Below are positions 38,746 through 51,025 of a stretch of 64,000 bases of DNA, piece by piece. Position 1 is the first letter of the stretch, and every line of letters begins with the position of its first letter. Position numbers and translations under genes: made by a program. The notes beneath the pieces are model-generated. The model was not told the origin of the DNA, searched no databases, and worked only from the letters and a program-made list of their open reading frames with translations. This stretch comes from Sclerurus mexicanus (lineage: Eukaryota > Chordata > Aves > Passeriformes > Furnariidae): positions 444,354 through 508,353 of the forward strand of contig VWZF01005472.1 of assembly GCA_013396755.1 (NCBI GenBank), written 5' to 3'.

Positions 38746-41700
38746 CTCTCATACTCCTTCTTATATTAAATTTTGTGGTCCAATAGATTTAATTTGTTTT
38801 TCTAATTTTGGCACATTTTTTCTCTAAAATGTAACACAGCTTAACACTGTTTTCTTTGTTTTAAAGCTGTACTGAATTTATTGTAGCTGTGCCCATTTGT
38901 GTTTTCTAATCCACACTACTGCGAGCTCCACTGAAGCAACAGTCCCTTCTTTTCCCTCAATTTTTTTTCCAATAGCTTTCTCAGTTATAGAGTCTGGGGA
39001 GAAGCAGGCACAATTCCACCACCTCTGAGGACCACCAAGGGAAGATGATAACACATAACTTTCAACAACTGATTATATTTTCTTTATTAAAACCAGTTAG
39101 TACTTAACTATTTAGTACATTTATCTTTTTTTGAAAGTGAACGCAGGTACTGGAATCATGAAAATTTTGGCCAGTATTGACAGGGAATTGGTTTGAATTA
39201 AAATGAAAATATTAACTCCATTTAATGGTGTCCTGTAGTATTAGTAGCTTACATTTTTTTGCTACTTTTTTAATCCAGAGTATATCAATTAGAAACAATT
39301 CTATTGGAGATTACATCTTTTTCTCTTTGGAATTAGAGATTAAATAAGACTAGAAAATGTCCGTAATATTAGACTGCCTTAGAAAAGCCTTTATTCTACA
39401 TAAATATGTTTAGCTATATCAGCTCAGTCCCTTTGCCTGCGATTCCAAAAACAAGTGATCGAACCCACCAAAACACAAGCACACCATTAACAATGTCTAG
39501 TTATGACAGGAAGGAAACAAAAATCCTTGCAAACCTCTAACTAGTTTCTGGCAGCAGTGCTAACTGATCAGGAGCACCACAAAGGAGTTATGTGCCAGAC
39601 AACTGGAACAGGAGAAACACTAGGGCAGGAATTACAAATGGAAGGAAACGTTGGATTTCAAACAGACACTAGACAGCAACCTGCCAGTAGTGCAGCCCCG
39701 AAGGGTCAGTCCTACAGAGAATGAGGACATCTAAAGAAAACCCAAGGCAACACTGGCTCTCTGTTATCTGAGAACATCCACAATGCTGCCGACAGTACTC
39801 CTGTGCAGAAATAATGTACACCTGTGAAAAACCACAAAGAGTCGGCAAATACAGCTAGCGGATTCCCTTGCTGGCTTGGACAGCATCTGAAGAAAGAACT
39901 ATTTAAAAACACAAGAGGTGGTGTTATAATGAGGAAACCATGGAGAGCAGAAAGCTTATGATTATTGACAGAAGTTGATTAAGAAATGGATTATTGTCTG
40001 TTAGGATGTTGGAGTATCTACTATCACCTCTATCCTATGTATCTTTATGTAAATTTCCTTTAATTGAGGTATTCATTTACAATCATTATTTTCATTTGTA
40101 ATGTGCTTTATTTGCATTTGAAAGCAAAAAGAGGAAAAAAATTAAACACAACTGGCTGACCCCTGCCATGTGACAAAGGCTTTGCTTTTTGTCACTCTGA
40201 CCCAAATGGATTAGGGCCAGGAAATAAAGGTCAAGCTCTTACCAGTACCCCCGTGTGTCACATTTTTATTACATGGAGTTTCCAAGAAAAATATTCCAAT
40301 TTGCGTCAGTAATTATTCGTTCTTTATGCATTATCATGTCGGTTTCAGAGTTTATTTTGAATTCAGAAATCACCTTTGTGTGCCAGGCCTATTAAAAATG
40401 AACCCTTTGTGAAATATCCTTCAGCAGTTAGATGTGATAGATTTTGTAGCTGTAAATGCTCTTTTTTCCCTTTTAAGAATCTTCCTTTTTACAGTAGTCC
40501 CCCCATCACTTGAGTCATAAACTGCCAAGACCATGGTTGGATTATGTTCCTTTGTGAATTTACAAGTCGCTTCCTTAGTTAGGTGGTGTATGAGAGCTGT
40601 TTGTAATTGCTAAAGCAGTGCATGGGGCAGATAAAGTAGGAGCCAGTGTCTAGATGCTCGTGGATGGCGTGTAGGTAAAATGCACGTGGGATGTACTCCA
40701 GGTGCTCCTGTAGCACAGTGACTGCAGCGAGAAGCTTGAGGTCAGCTTTTAGCCAGCAGCCATGTCCTGTGGCAATTGGTTTGGGGCAGTGGTGCCCATT
40801 TCCGAGAAAGGTGGAGGGGTGAGGATCCCCTCCGGCCTCTGAGGCCTCCATGTCATCACCCTGGCCAAGGGCTGGCCAGCCCCACTGCTGTGGGGAGGCA
40901 CCCGAGGGTGGCAGAGGTTCCATCAGCACAGCTACAGCCCCGGAGGCAGGGCTACAGAGATAGGCTGCTGAAGAAGTTTCTGGTTTAGTAATTTTAATGA
41001 TAACTTTTTAATCTGGTCATTATTTTCTTTGATTGCTAATACCTTGACCTCTGGTGACAGCTGCTGCTTATGCCTGCTAAACTTTAATGCAGGCTCCAGT
41101 AAAGAACATTATGATTATTTGAAAAGGCAGAATGTAATGCATTTCAGATTAACAGTGAAAGAAAAGCTATTCAAGTTAGAGGTTCACTTTGCTGTATTAC
41201 TCTATGCTGCTTTCCTTATTATCAGTACAAAAAATGAAATGAGAATAGCACATCTTTTAATTTTCTTCCGCTATTACCTCTTGATTTGCATTCAGAGCTC
41301 CCAGAAGAAATATCGCTGTATTCAGAAGTAGTCTATTTAAGCTGCGTGGTGTTTAAAAATTGCTGGAAGAGGTTAAGGTGCTGTATATTATGCAGTTGAC
41401 CTTACTAAGAAGCTATGTTAACAATTTAGATTTATAATTTTGTTAATTTTTTTTTCCCAAGCAAAATTCATTATCTCTTTTGGAACCCCTGCAGGTTAAA
41501 CCTTTTGATTTCTCCCTAACTTATTTTGTAAGATTTCTAAATTATATTTAAACTTTGTGCTTAAAAGGTTGTTTTGCCGGTGTATCTGAAAAGAGGGAAT
41601 TTATTTTTTTTATCTTTGTCTTTCTCTTTGTAGCTGGTCTGCAGAGGCTGTGTGCCTTCACAGTATTTTACTTAGGAACAAAAAACCCAAACCCTCAATA

Positions 41701-42904
41701 TGCAGAGTCCTGCAAATACATTTGAACTCTTTTATCTGGCACTATCATGTCTTTGTGGCTGACCTGGTTTGAACAAAATGTCCGTGGAAAATATTTTGGA
41801 TCCTGCCTTTACCAAACAGTTGTGGCCTCCTGGTGTGCAGGATTCAAGCCTCCCTGGATTTAACCTTTGTTCCCTGCCTTTGTCAGCACCAGGCCTGGTC
41901 ACTGAGAAAGAGCAACTCCTAACAAAGCAGCACTAGTGAAAGGTAGCTGTACCAGGGCAGGGAGAGCTGTTCCCTGTGACTCTCTGCGCTCTGCAGCCCG
42001 AAACAGAGATGTTTGTCCTCTCTATTGCTTGCTGCCTGAGCAAAAAACCATGTCAACAGTGGAACCCTGTAATGCAGAATCTTTTCCAAAATGCCCAAGG
42101 TGTCACCATCCCGGCTCAGTGGTCCCCAGCAGTGGATGTTTATTATGGACACCGCCTCCTAGTCACCTCTCATCTTAAAACTACTGCTATGACCCTGCCA
42201 GTAAATAAAACAGGGTCAGGGGCTCTGGGGCCTGAGGCCAAGAAGCACAGGTCAGCCATATAAGCACCGTACAGCCTGTGACCCTCAGGCATAATCACCA
42301 TTTTGAACAGTCTGTATTTGCAGCCTGCAGTGTTGAAATACGAGGAGTCTGTGCTGCAGTGTTTATGCTGTTCACACACGCAGGTGTGATGGAGGCGTGA
42401 AGCTCCTTGCATCCCACTGGAGGACTGCGGTGGGAGGGGGATGGAGGCAGGAAAGGCAGGCTTGTCTGTGGTTCCCCCAGGAAATGGTCCACCATAAATA
42501 ACATCTGGATACTCTCCTCTGTTGCCAGTTGGCATGGACGAAAACCAGGCCAAGTGCTGCACCTAAAGCAGCACAGACAATGAGCAGAGGCGTGCTGGGG
42601 ATCACCCAACCCTCCTTAGCTTGTCTGTGCTGGCACAGCCTCTGAGCCCAGGCTTACAGACCAGCCCCGAGTCTGCAGGTAAAGGCGTGTCTTCACTGGA
42701 GCAGGATCAAGTTGTGACTTGCAGACGCAAGCACAGGGTGAAGTCAGGATGGGCATTTTGACACTTCAGTGTTTCCTGAGTTCCTACTCATTCTTCACCC
42801 TATTGCAAGAGTTACTTAGACTTCATACAGCAAGGGCAATATACTGACAGCTGCCTTCCTGTTGTAAAGTCAACACAGGGAGCAAGAGAAGCCCAGGACA
42901 GAGC

Positions 42905-45725
42905 CCGGAGCCAGAAGGTAATTTTATTCATCTAATCTCTAGGTATGTAGACAGTGACCAACACCATAGCAACTATCTGAACCACTTGAATGAGTTAGAT
43001 ACAGAGATAACTAACACTTGTTATTTATACAGCACCCTTTATTGGAAAATTAAAAAATGTCAGATACCAGTTTCATTGAATAGGTAAACTGCATTCATTT
43101 GTTGATATGGAGGTGCCATAAAACCTCAGTTTGTATCACTGGGATATATCTACACAATAGAGACTGTTGGCAACAAATAAGTCAAACAGATAGAGGTTCT
43201 AAAGAAATAAAAAAAATAAACCAAGGGGATAAAAACATACTAAATGGATGAAGAATCGGTCTATGTGCAGAGCCAAGCCAAAACTTGGCAGCTTTATAAA
43301 CCAGCTAACACAGAAATAAATGAAAGTCCAAACAATAGGAACAAATCTGGAACAAATAAAATCCTGAATGCAAAAATGTTACAAATTGATTGTAAAGATA
43401 AAAATGCCTTTTGAATTAATTGTGTCCCTGTAGTTTATTCTACTGCATACTTTGCTTCTGGGAAGATTCTGTATTTGAAAAAGTATTTTCATAGAACAGT
43501 ACAAATGGAAATAAATATTTCTCACTTGAAATAATAAGACACAAATTTGTCTCTATGTTATTAGCTGGTTTTCCTCTGAATCATCTTGAACTTCTAGTCA
43601 GACGGCAAAGTTAAAATAAATTATTTCATCATGCTGCAGAATATTTCTTAACTGTGTAATTCTTTCCTTTGCAGAATGCAGGTACTGAGCAGATTGTGGC
43701 TCTATGTGTCAGCATTTCCCTGGTGAATCTCAGCTTTTGCAGAATTTATGTTTTGACTAAAAGGATGTAGTTATTTTTATAGACAAAAAGAAATCTTTAT
43801 GTGTATACTGACTCGACGCAGTCCTGCTCAATGCCAAGAAAAGTATACTCAGCGTCTGAAGCAAAATGTAGACTGTATCAATGAGGTCATCTCTGAAGCT
43901 TAATTATGAGATAATAGTTGCAACTTCTAATTTCAGGCTTAATCAGTTTTATGGCATCCAGCTCCACAAGCACAGAACTAGTGTGAGTGCGATAGGAAAG
44001 ACTTTTGCCATTTGAACATCATCATTCCCTCGGCATGCATTTGGCCACCATCAGGAATTGCCCAGCAGTAGTGCAGCCATCCTGAGGAGTACTGGGGAGG
44101 GGGAAGGACCCATGCCAGATCACCTCTTCCCTCCTGGCTGCAGGCCCTGATAGACCTCCCCGTGGTGACTGAAGCCAGAGGTCTCTTGAGTGCCACATTA
44201 GCCAAGGTCTCTTAGCCAACCTGAGGTAAAATCCTGTCCAAGATAAGATAACTTGCAGTACTCACATTAGTGACTGAGCAGGACAAATTAGACAGATAGC
44301 TACATTTAAGAATATATCCCTTCCTCATTTAAACCTTTCCAATTTAAATGTTTTCTCCTTAGAAACAAACCAGCTAATAAATCATAGTGTTATGTCATTG
44401 CCAGCCTCTCATCCCCCGTGGCAGGGATGGATCTGACTGGCTTTAAACTCCTCGCCCATATCACAATGGATGGGGGCCAACTGTGGTTTCGAGGCCCAGC
44501 AAATGACAAGCCAAATTTGATATATCAGCCAACTAGTAGCATCGCTATTTATGCAGGAATGAAGCTGCAAGTGCAAATAAGGCCAGTGACTAAACCTTTC
44601 CAGCAATTACATTTAATAAGGTACTGCATGTTATTTACAGAAAAGAGAGATCACACAATTCCTACATGTAAATGCACACAGAGTGTAAATTCAAAACCTG
44701 AACTCCTATAACATGCTGAACAAAATAAATAAAATGAAATTATTTTGGCACAATAACTATTACATAAATAAATATTCTAGAACATAATGACTTAACATTT
44801 ATTTACAGTCTATGGAAAGTGCAAAACAATTGGCTGAAAATTAAGATATTTGTAAATGCTTAAGACGAGAATATGTGTTTCAACCAGCCACAATTAATTA
44901 TAGCTGAAATTTAAGGTTTTAATGTCCAGGAAAATATTCTCTTGAAATCCATTTGTGCATATTGTGCTCTTTTTGAACCAGTCCTTTGCTATCTTTAATG
45001 CTATGGATTTTGACAACCTACTTTTGTAACAGATTTTTGTAAAAACCTAATTGGTAGTTTAAAAAAAGAAGTTAAATGTAAACAGATTAATCTATTTATC
45101 ACTGAAAATAGTTTCAGTCCTGTCAGTTTTCTGAAATGGCCACACTGCTTGTAGTAGTAGGCAGTATGATTAAGATTAGGAAATTTTCTTAGCATCTGTT
45201 GTATTTAAAATGTATTTGCAAGTCTTCTCTGAATGGACCTATTCCTTGGACTACTCCTGAACCTACATTCTTTCATCAGATGCTTACACATATCTTCTAC
45301 TGAGGTCAACAGTAGCTGAGCAAGCTAAACTGACGATCAGTTTTGGTCCTGACCCGGAGAGTAAATCATAAAATGCAGATTTTTAATTAGGGAGAAGAAA
45401 CCACTACCTACCTTAGAATTGTTAGAAGCTTTTTGTGCATTTCCCACTAACTATTCTATGTTCTGCCTTTTTTTATCCATATGAGAAATTACTACACTTT
45501 AAGATGAATTAACAGTTCACAACATGGCCACCCATACACCTACAGCACATAAATTCTTCCTCAGCCAAAGTTCTCCAACAGGCTGGTATATTGTGCGTTG
45601 CCTAAGACATTAGAATATGGTTTTGCTTATTTTTTGTAGTGGCAGTGCAGTAGCAGAGAAAGTGAAGTTCTTAACAAGTGACCTTGACAGGATAAAAGAT
45701 CATTTCTCATCATTGCTTCAAATGT
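42905..45725 (-). other. RAPGEF4: Presumed RAPGEF4 3' UTR (end uncertain)
   Basis: Sequence downstream of the RAPGEF4 stop codon on the minus strand. Several AATAAA signals occur, seen as tttatt on the plus strand, for example near 44800, 43434 and at 42923-42928. The last lies where AT-rich, UTR-like DNA gives way to more GC-rich DNA, and I took it as the outer limit. Which signal is used cannot be told from sequence, and the real UTR may be much shorter. Confidence 0.4.
42923..42928 (-). terminator. RAPGEF4: Candidate RAPGEF4 poly(A) signal AATAAA
   Basis: An exact AATAAA on the minus strand about 2.8 kb after the stop codon, at the border between AT-rich and more mixed sequence. It is one of several candidates. 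Confidence 0.3.
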
Positions 45726-45853
45726 TTATGCTCGACGCGGTTCTAGTCGGTGAGACATCTGTGATAAAGTTCTCTGGTTGTCAATCACATTTAATTGCCG
45801 CACATAGCTCCGAACATCCTGATGGTTCTTATTAGTTAGGGCTGCATCAGGAT
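45726..45853 (-). CDS. RAPGEF4: RAPGEF4 (EPAC2) last coding exon with stop codon
   Basis: RAPGEF4 is a cAMP-activated guanine-nucleotide exchange factor for Rap1 and Rap2, acting in insulin secretion, neurons and heart. This terminal exon encodes the C-terminal tail: PDAALTNKNHQD, then YVRQLNVIDNQRTLSQMSHR, then LEPRRA and stop TAA (45728-45726). It follows a ctctttcaccag acceptor and begins with two bases that complete an Asn codon whose first base ends the exon at 47392. The tail ends in Ala, where I recall Pro in the mammalian protein. The YVRQLNVIDNQRTLSQMSHR block is characteristic of EPAC2 and differs from the EPAC1 ending, so the paralogue is clear. The frame is intact. Confidence 0.97.
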
Positions 45854-47391
45854 CTGGTGAAAGAGAAATGATGTAGGATTGATACACTTAAATGAACAAA
45901 TGCCTGAACAGAATGCATAACTCTTTACAAGCTGTCACAGGAAAGACTAGATCCTGGTGAGTTAAAAAGAAAATATTTAGAAATCGCTCTCCTTGAAACC
46001 TTTCCTCCATATCTGACGGTCTTTCTGGTTACTACCTTCACAAATTAACTTTTTCTCTTCGATATCCTTGGCTACCTTTACTAAAATTGATGACCCTCAG
46101 TTACAGTTTCATACATCACCTTACCAGGCAATAGCTATAAATTATAGAGCTAACAAGTACGATTTAAAGCTGCCCATCTGCTTTCGAACCAGCAACTTTT
46201 ACACAGATTCAAAATTATATACTAGATTTAAGCCTCCTTTCATGTAATATTCCCATTTATAGCTCAGTATTAAACATCTGTAACAATGTAATGCTTAGTG
46301 AGTGCCCCATTCAAGCCTCAGAATTTAGTACTTATTTACATTACTTAACATAACCACATTGTACCTACTCCAGCAACAATTATGGAATTAATACCACGGA
46401 GTTAAAATCTGAGTATCTCCAGCCTCACAGAGAACAGCTTACAATGTAATGAAGTATGTGTCAGGTAACTTAAATTTGACTAAAAGATATTGAAGCATCT
46501 ACAGTACAGGAATATAAACACACAAACAAAGTATGGGACTTAGATCCAGTAGATCTACATGCTGACATTTTGTTATATATTATATAGTGACAATCTACTT
46601 CCATTTCTAAATATGTGGAGGTCTCACTAGTGCTTAATACATCAAAATGAAAGACACATAGCCAGAAAAACCTGGATGGTGGGAGAAAAAAACCCCAAAG
46701 AATCTCCCTTAACTTGATCTTCTATAGTTAAGCTTTGACTGAGATAGAAAGAAATTATTTTTGTGAAAATATACTGGTTTGTATTATTTATTCTGTTGTT
46801 TGAGAAAGAGAAAGGCTGCTGTGAGCCAAAATGGATGCAACGCTGAGGAAATGCCAGTGTGACTGGGACGGACAGTGCACCTGGACAGGACGAGACCCAC
46901 AGAACGAGCCGGTTTGGCCATACAGCTCTGTCATCTCACACGGCCTCAAGTGAGTTCTGCTAATTATACTGACAAACAGGTTTTAAATTCATCACCTTAT
47001 GTCATTTATAAATGTCATGTTTCCGGACTGGTTTCCTGTTAAAACAGGGTTTATCCAATCAAGTATCTTGCATGTATCTGTGCGCTGCTGCCTGCTAGAC
47101 TTATTTCAGCCACTTCTGAGCCCACTGGCTAATTTCAACTGGCTCTAATTTGGCAGACGGGTAGAGACCTCACAGATATTTAGTTCTTTCACATGCTTGG
47201 AAAAGAGATGGAAGAGAAGGGGTTTATTAGACCTTCCTGAAGGATATCTCTCCCTGTGAAACATCACAGGATCCAAACATGGCCGAATCACTCGAAACCA
47301 GGCTTTTCGATTCTCATGCACACAGAATTAGTTGTAATTACTGTAGCTACTGGTAATAATGCTGACTATGCAGATGTTGTAATACACTTAC
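45854..47391 (-). other. RAPGEF4: RAPGEF4 last coding intron
   Basis: About 1.5 kb of intron between canonical gtaagt donor and cag acceptor. It holds a small GC-richer patch (46831-46953) with a 40-codon plus-strand frame, discussed among the findings. No other feature was seen. Confidence 0.9.
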
Positions 47392-47446
47392 TGAAAGATT
47401 GGCTTCGGCAGAATTTCACTGTCCTGACAGTGTTGGCAATCATGCG
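47392..47446 (-). CDS. RAPGEF4: RAPGEF4 coding exon (RMIANTVRTVKFCRSQSF)
   Basis: A short 55-base exon: 18 codons plus the first base of Asn. It encodes RMIANTVRTVKFCRSQSF, the helix following the NFEKM motif near the end of the CDC25-homology catalytic domain. The acceptor is cttttccttccag and the donor gtaagt (reverse complement of 47386-47391). It starts on a codon boundary, matching the exon that ends at 56093 with Met, and its extra base joins the AT of the last exon to give Asn. I recall one or two substitutions against the mammalian protein (Val for Ala in NTVRT, Ser for Pro in SQSF). Confidence 0.95.
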
Positions 47447-49200
47447 CTGGAAGGAAAAGATGGGATGCAATCAGAGAACAAGCACTGTATTTCATCATCA
47501 TTTAAACTAAGCACCTCACTGTGCCTGAGTGTGAAGACATATGCCAATAAAAGCAGTCAAATGAATGAAAATATAATTTTAGTGCTGATACTCTAGTATG
47601 TCGGGTGTGATTTGCATTTACACAGGCTTTAAATAAGCATGAGTATAATTTACACATGCTCAGAGAGCTCTTTCCCTTGCTTGGATGCTGTAAAAGGCCC
47701 TAACTAAGAATGAAAATCGGCCCCTTCGATGTGCATTTCTTTGACATCATCTTACCACATTAAAAAGTAAAAGGAATACCATGGAGTATATAGATATATT
47801 AATTTAAAGACCATCAGTGCCTAACAGCAAGGCCATTTCTAGAACATATTCAGCAATTAAAGAGCTTTCACCTTTTATATGAGCTTGAGTTTAAAGTGCA
47901 GTCCTCCTGGAAAATGACAGTGTAAATGAGCATGTGAGGGTGTGTGTTCACTGATTCCTCTGGCAGAATGCTTGATTCACAAGTTAGAACTGTGGCCCTG
48001 TAGGCAAGTTTCATCAAACAGTCCTGTTAGGCAGTGTTAGATGGCACAAGCGTATCTAACCCAACATGAAAGGTGGGTTCCCCTTTGGATTCCCTTCTAC
48101 TGTCAATTCACAGTAAAAAAAAGCAGAAGTCACTTCACTCCTTCTTGGCTGTGCCTCCTTTTCAGTAAAAAAGACATAATTTCACTCACTTAGGTAAGAA
48201 AATATTAATCAATACACTTTGTTCTGATAAATCAAATGCTATTTTACAATAGTTTTTAAGAGCAGAAATTAAGGTAAATCATAAAGCCAAACATTTCAGA
48301 TTTAGTTCCGGACTGCAAAATTTTAACTGGCTGGTGTGATCAGCGCCACAGAGGTAACACACCCACCAGTGCAGGGGCAGAATTAACTGTTCTGCATAAT
48401 GCCAAATAACCCAAAACTTCAGCAGTCAAACTGAATTCCTTAGCTAGACAGTCCGATTCGATAACTGTTATAAGGACAACATTTGTTTTGGTTTCTTTTG
48501 CTTTGATTAAGAAAAGGTGGAGGAGGGAAATGCTATTTCCAATAAGACTCTAATGTTTGTTCCAACACAGCTACATCTTTTAACACTCTCACCAGGCTGC
48601 TTCATACCTTCTGGAAATTTTCTGTGAGATTAACAAGCTACTAAGTCATAAGCCCTCATGTAATGGCATGATTTATCTCTTACTAGTAAACAGTAAAGCC
48701 TCGGGCGTACGCTTCTCAAAATTTATACACCATTATAATCTCACATGACAATGATGTTCTAAATATAATGTTTGTGAAATCTGTCAGAAGTGGGAAGCAT
48801 CAATGTAAAACATTCCTTACACACGTACTGAATAATTTCAGACACTTTAGTGTAATTTAATTTCAGACATTTAATGTAAAGTATACAAAAATGGGTATGG
48901 CTGCTGGTCAGCATAAGAAACACTATGTACTAAATGTTTGTACACCTTGTATTATCCAATGACATGTAGCTATTATGAAACTGATCTAAAATATCTTCAT
49001 TCTAAAACACATTTTCCCCAAAGATCTAGGGAATTTGGATATGGGCCTGCTTATACTGTTCCTAAAGTTATATGTATTTACATGTGGAAAGTAAGTAGAA
49101 TTCAAGAGTAAGTTTTATCCTATGTTATTTTTCATACCTCTTCAAGCCATTCTTACTAGGCAGATTTTCTAAGGCACTTACCGTGCAAACATTCTCACAG

Positions 49201-49300
49201 GTGCTGAGCATTCAGCATGTGAATAAGCCCCATTGACTTCAATGGAACCTCTTAAATACTCAAAGATAAGCACCTATTGTAACACTGGATTGAGACAGAA
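49201..49300. repeat. Probable ancient amniote dispersed repeat
   Basis: The stretch gtgctgagcattcagcatgt, then cccattgacttcaatggaac, then ttaaatactcaaagataagc resembles a repeat I recall as common in turtles, crocodilians and birds, with the same CATTGA..TCAATG core and a following aagataagcac-like word. The gatttacaccagtt at about 49430 may belong to a related element. The family name is not certain. Confidence 0.4.
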
Positions 49301-50973
49301 CACCTTACAGTGTCGTTCTTCAACTCTAACCAAATCGAATGAAAACCAAAACAACATGAATGTATAAACAAGACTGTTTCATACCTCCATGGATTCGTAT
49401 TGGGCTCTGCTTTGTGATGCTGCCATTTTGATTTACACCAGTTCAAAAAGTACTCACCTACAATAACTGTTTCAAGGAGAGACCATGAAGCTGAATTGAA
49501 GCAGCCAGCACAATGAAGTTTCAAGACTGTCTAGCTTCAAGGGAAACTTTGCTAGGGACACTTCATTTTTATGAAGAGAGCTAGTTTTGTTGATGTGCTT
49601 TCTAGATGGACTGTTAATATGCACGCTAATTTTTCATACCTGTAAATGTTTAGATTTTGAAGCCTCATTTCATAATAATCTTCGGGGCTAGACTGTAGGT
49701 TCAGGGTTTCATTAGCTTATTATTAAGCTTCATATGTGAAAACTTAGATTTATCAAAAAAGTGTCTTCTTTGGAATTATTTTTATTTTTTTCCGGTGGAA
49801 TTTGTTCTCAAAAAAAGCATAGCATTCAGAAAAAATAGGATAATGCTGTACTGAAACACAATTCATGTGTGTAGTGAAGGTTTTTAAAAAGTTTCCCTTA
49901 TTTCCAAATTTCTCATTATATGGGCTCTTCCAGGCAGGGAAAATCAAAATGGCAAAGGACTTGTGTGACTTTTGGTTAAAGGATGAACTGCATGGCTTCC
50001 TTCAGTTGGCTGAAAGACTTGATTTTAAGGGGTTACTTTGCCTGTTTGTGAGGATAACATGATTCAATCTGTGCATTCAAAAGTGCCCTGGCAATGATGA
50101 AACACAAAACAAATGAAGAAGTAGGTGTTAAGGCTGCATAAATGGAGAAACTGGCCCAAAGACAGCATCGCAACCCAATGGGGGGATTCTGAAGCATTAT
50201 GTATCCTTGAAGAGACATAATCTCCTTTCACAATGCTTTTTTTTCCAAGTGCCATTGTACCGTCTAATAATGTCTAAGCTCGTAACAGCTCCTTTCTGTA
50301 AGGTGCAAAATGAACAGAAAAACAGCATATGAAACAAAAGTGAATTTCCCTTCCTGAATCTTGTAGATAAGTTGAATTGTCTTCTTTTCATGCAATAAAA
50401 CTAGAGACATGTACAGAAAAAATGTTCAGATGGAAGTTTAATTGCCTGCTCCTTACAATTTTTCTTCAAACAGAGGATTACCTCTAGTCAATGCCTGCAA
50501 AGATTAACCTCTGTTTACTCACAGTGCTAAGAAAGACCACTGTTGAAGAGGCATACAAACCTTAATTTGGATCTTTCTGAAATAGAACCAACTGCATAAT
50601 ATAACAAGCAATGGCTACTACCAGCATGCCATATATACACAACAATACCCTTTCAAGTTTTACGCAGTCTGGACTTGTGGCAGCAGGCCAGCACATTATC
50701 TTCTAATCCATTTCAAACCCAGGTTGCTAAACATTATAAATATTCATATATGCCATAGAAAACTATGAAGGGCTTTAGTCACACACTTTTTGCATAATCT
50801 TTATGTTCCAAAAATGAAAGAATGTTTGCCCTTTTTTTTTCATATGGATCCGAGGGTGAATTCCCTTTTGTTCATCTCCACAAAACCTGAAAACGAATAT
50901 GCAGAGATTCTCTAATCCTCATTTCACACCTGAAGGGTGAAGAGGCTTGACAAAAGGAAGCATCAGTGGTCAG

Positions 50974-51025
50974 CACCATGGCACTGTCTTGTGGCACCAT
51001 GACACTGTCTTGTGGCACCATGGCA
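50974..51025. repeat. 21-bp tandem repeat, about 2.5 copies
   Basis: The unit caccatggcactgtcttgtg plus one g occurs at 50974-50994, again at 50995-51015 with one change (g to a), and partly at 51016-51025. It is a recent local duplication inside the RAPGEF4 intron. Confidence 0.9.

Larger units (their letters stand above)
34651..42900. other. RAPGEF4-MAP3K20 intergenic region
   Basis: AT-rich DNA with no gene recognised. It contains a 23-bp imperfect inverted repeat (36223-36283), an A14 run (36634-36647) and a TA repeat (38730-38745), plus moderately GC-rich patches near 37.0-37.3, 40.6-40.95 and 41.9-42.6 kb that resemble neither genes nor repeats I know. Confidence 0.65.

Noticed and set aside
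42170..42609. Overlapping minus-strand frames of 77-130 codons between the two genes
   Set aside because: Several frames are open at once in a moderately GC-rich patch. No family was recognised and no gene is expected here.
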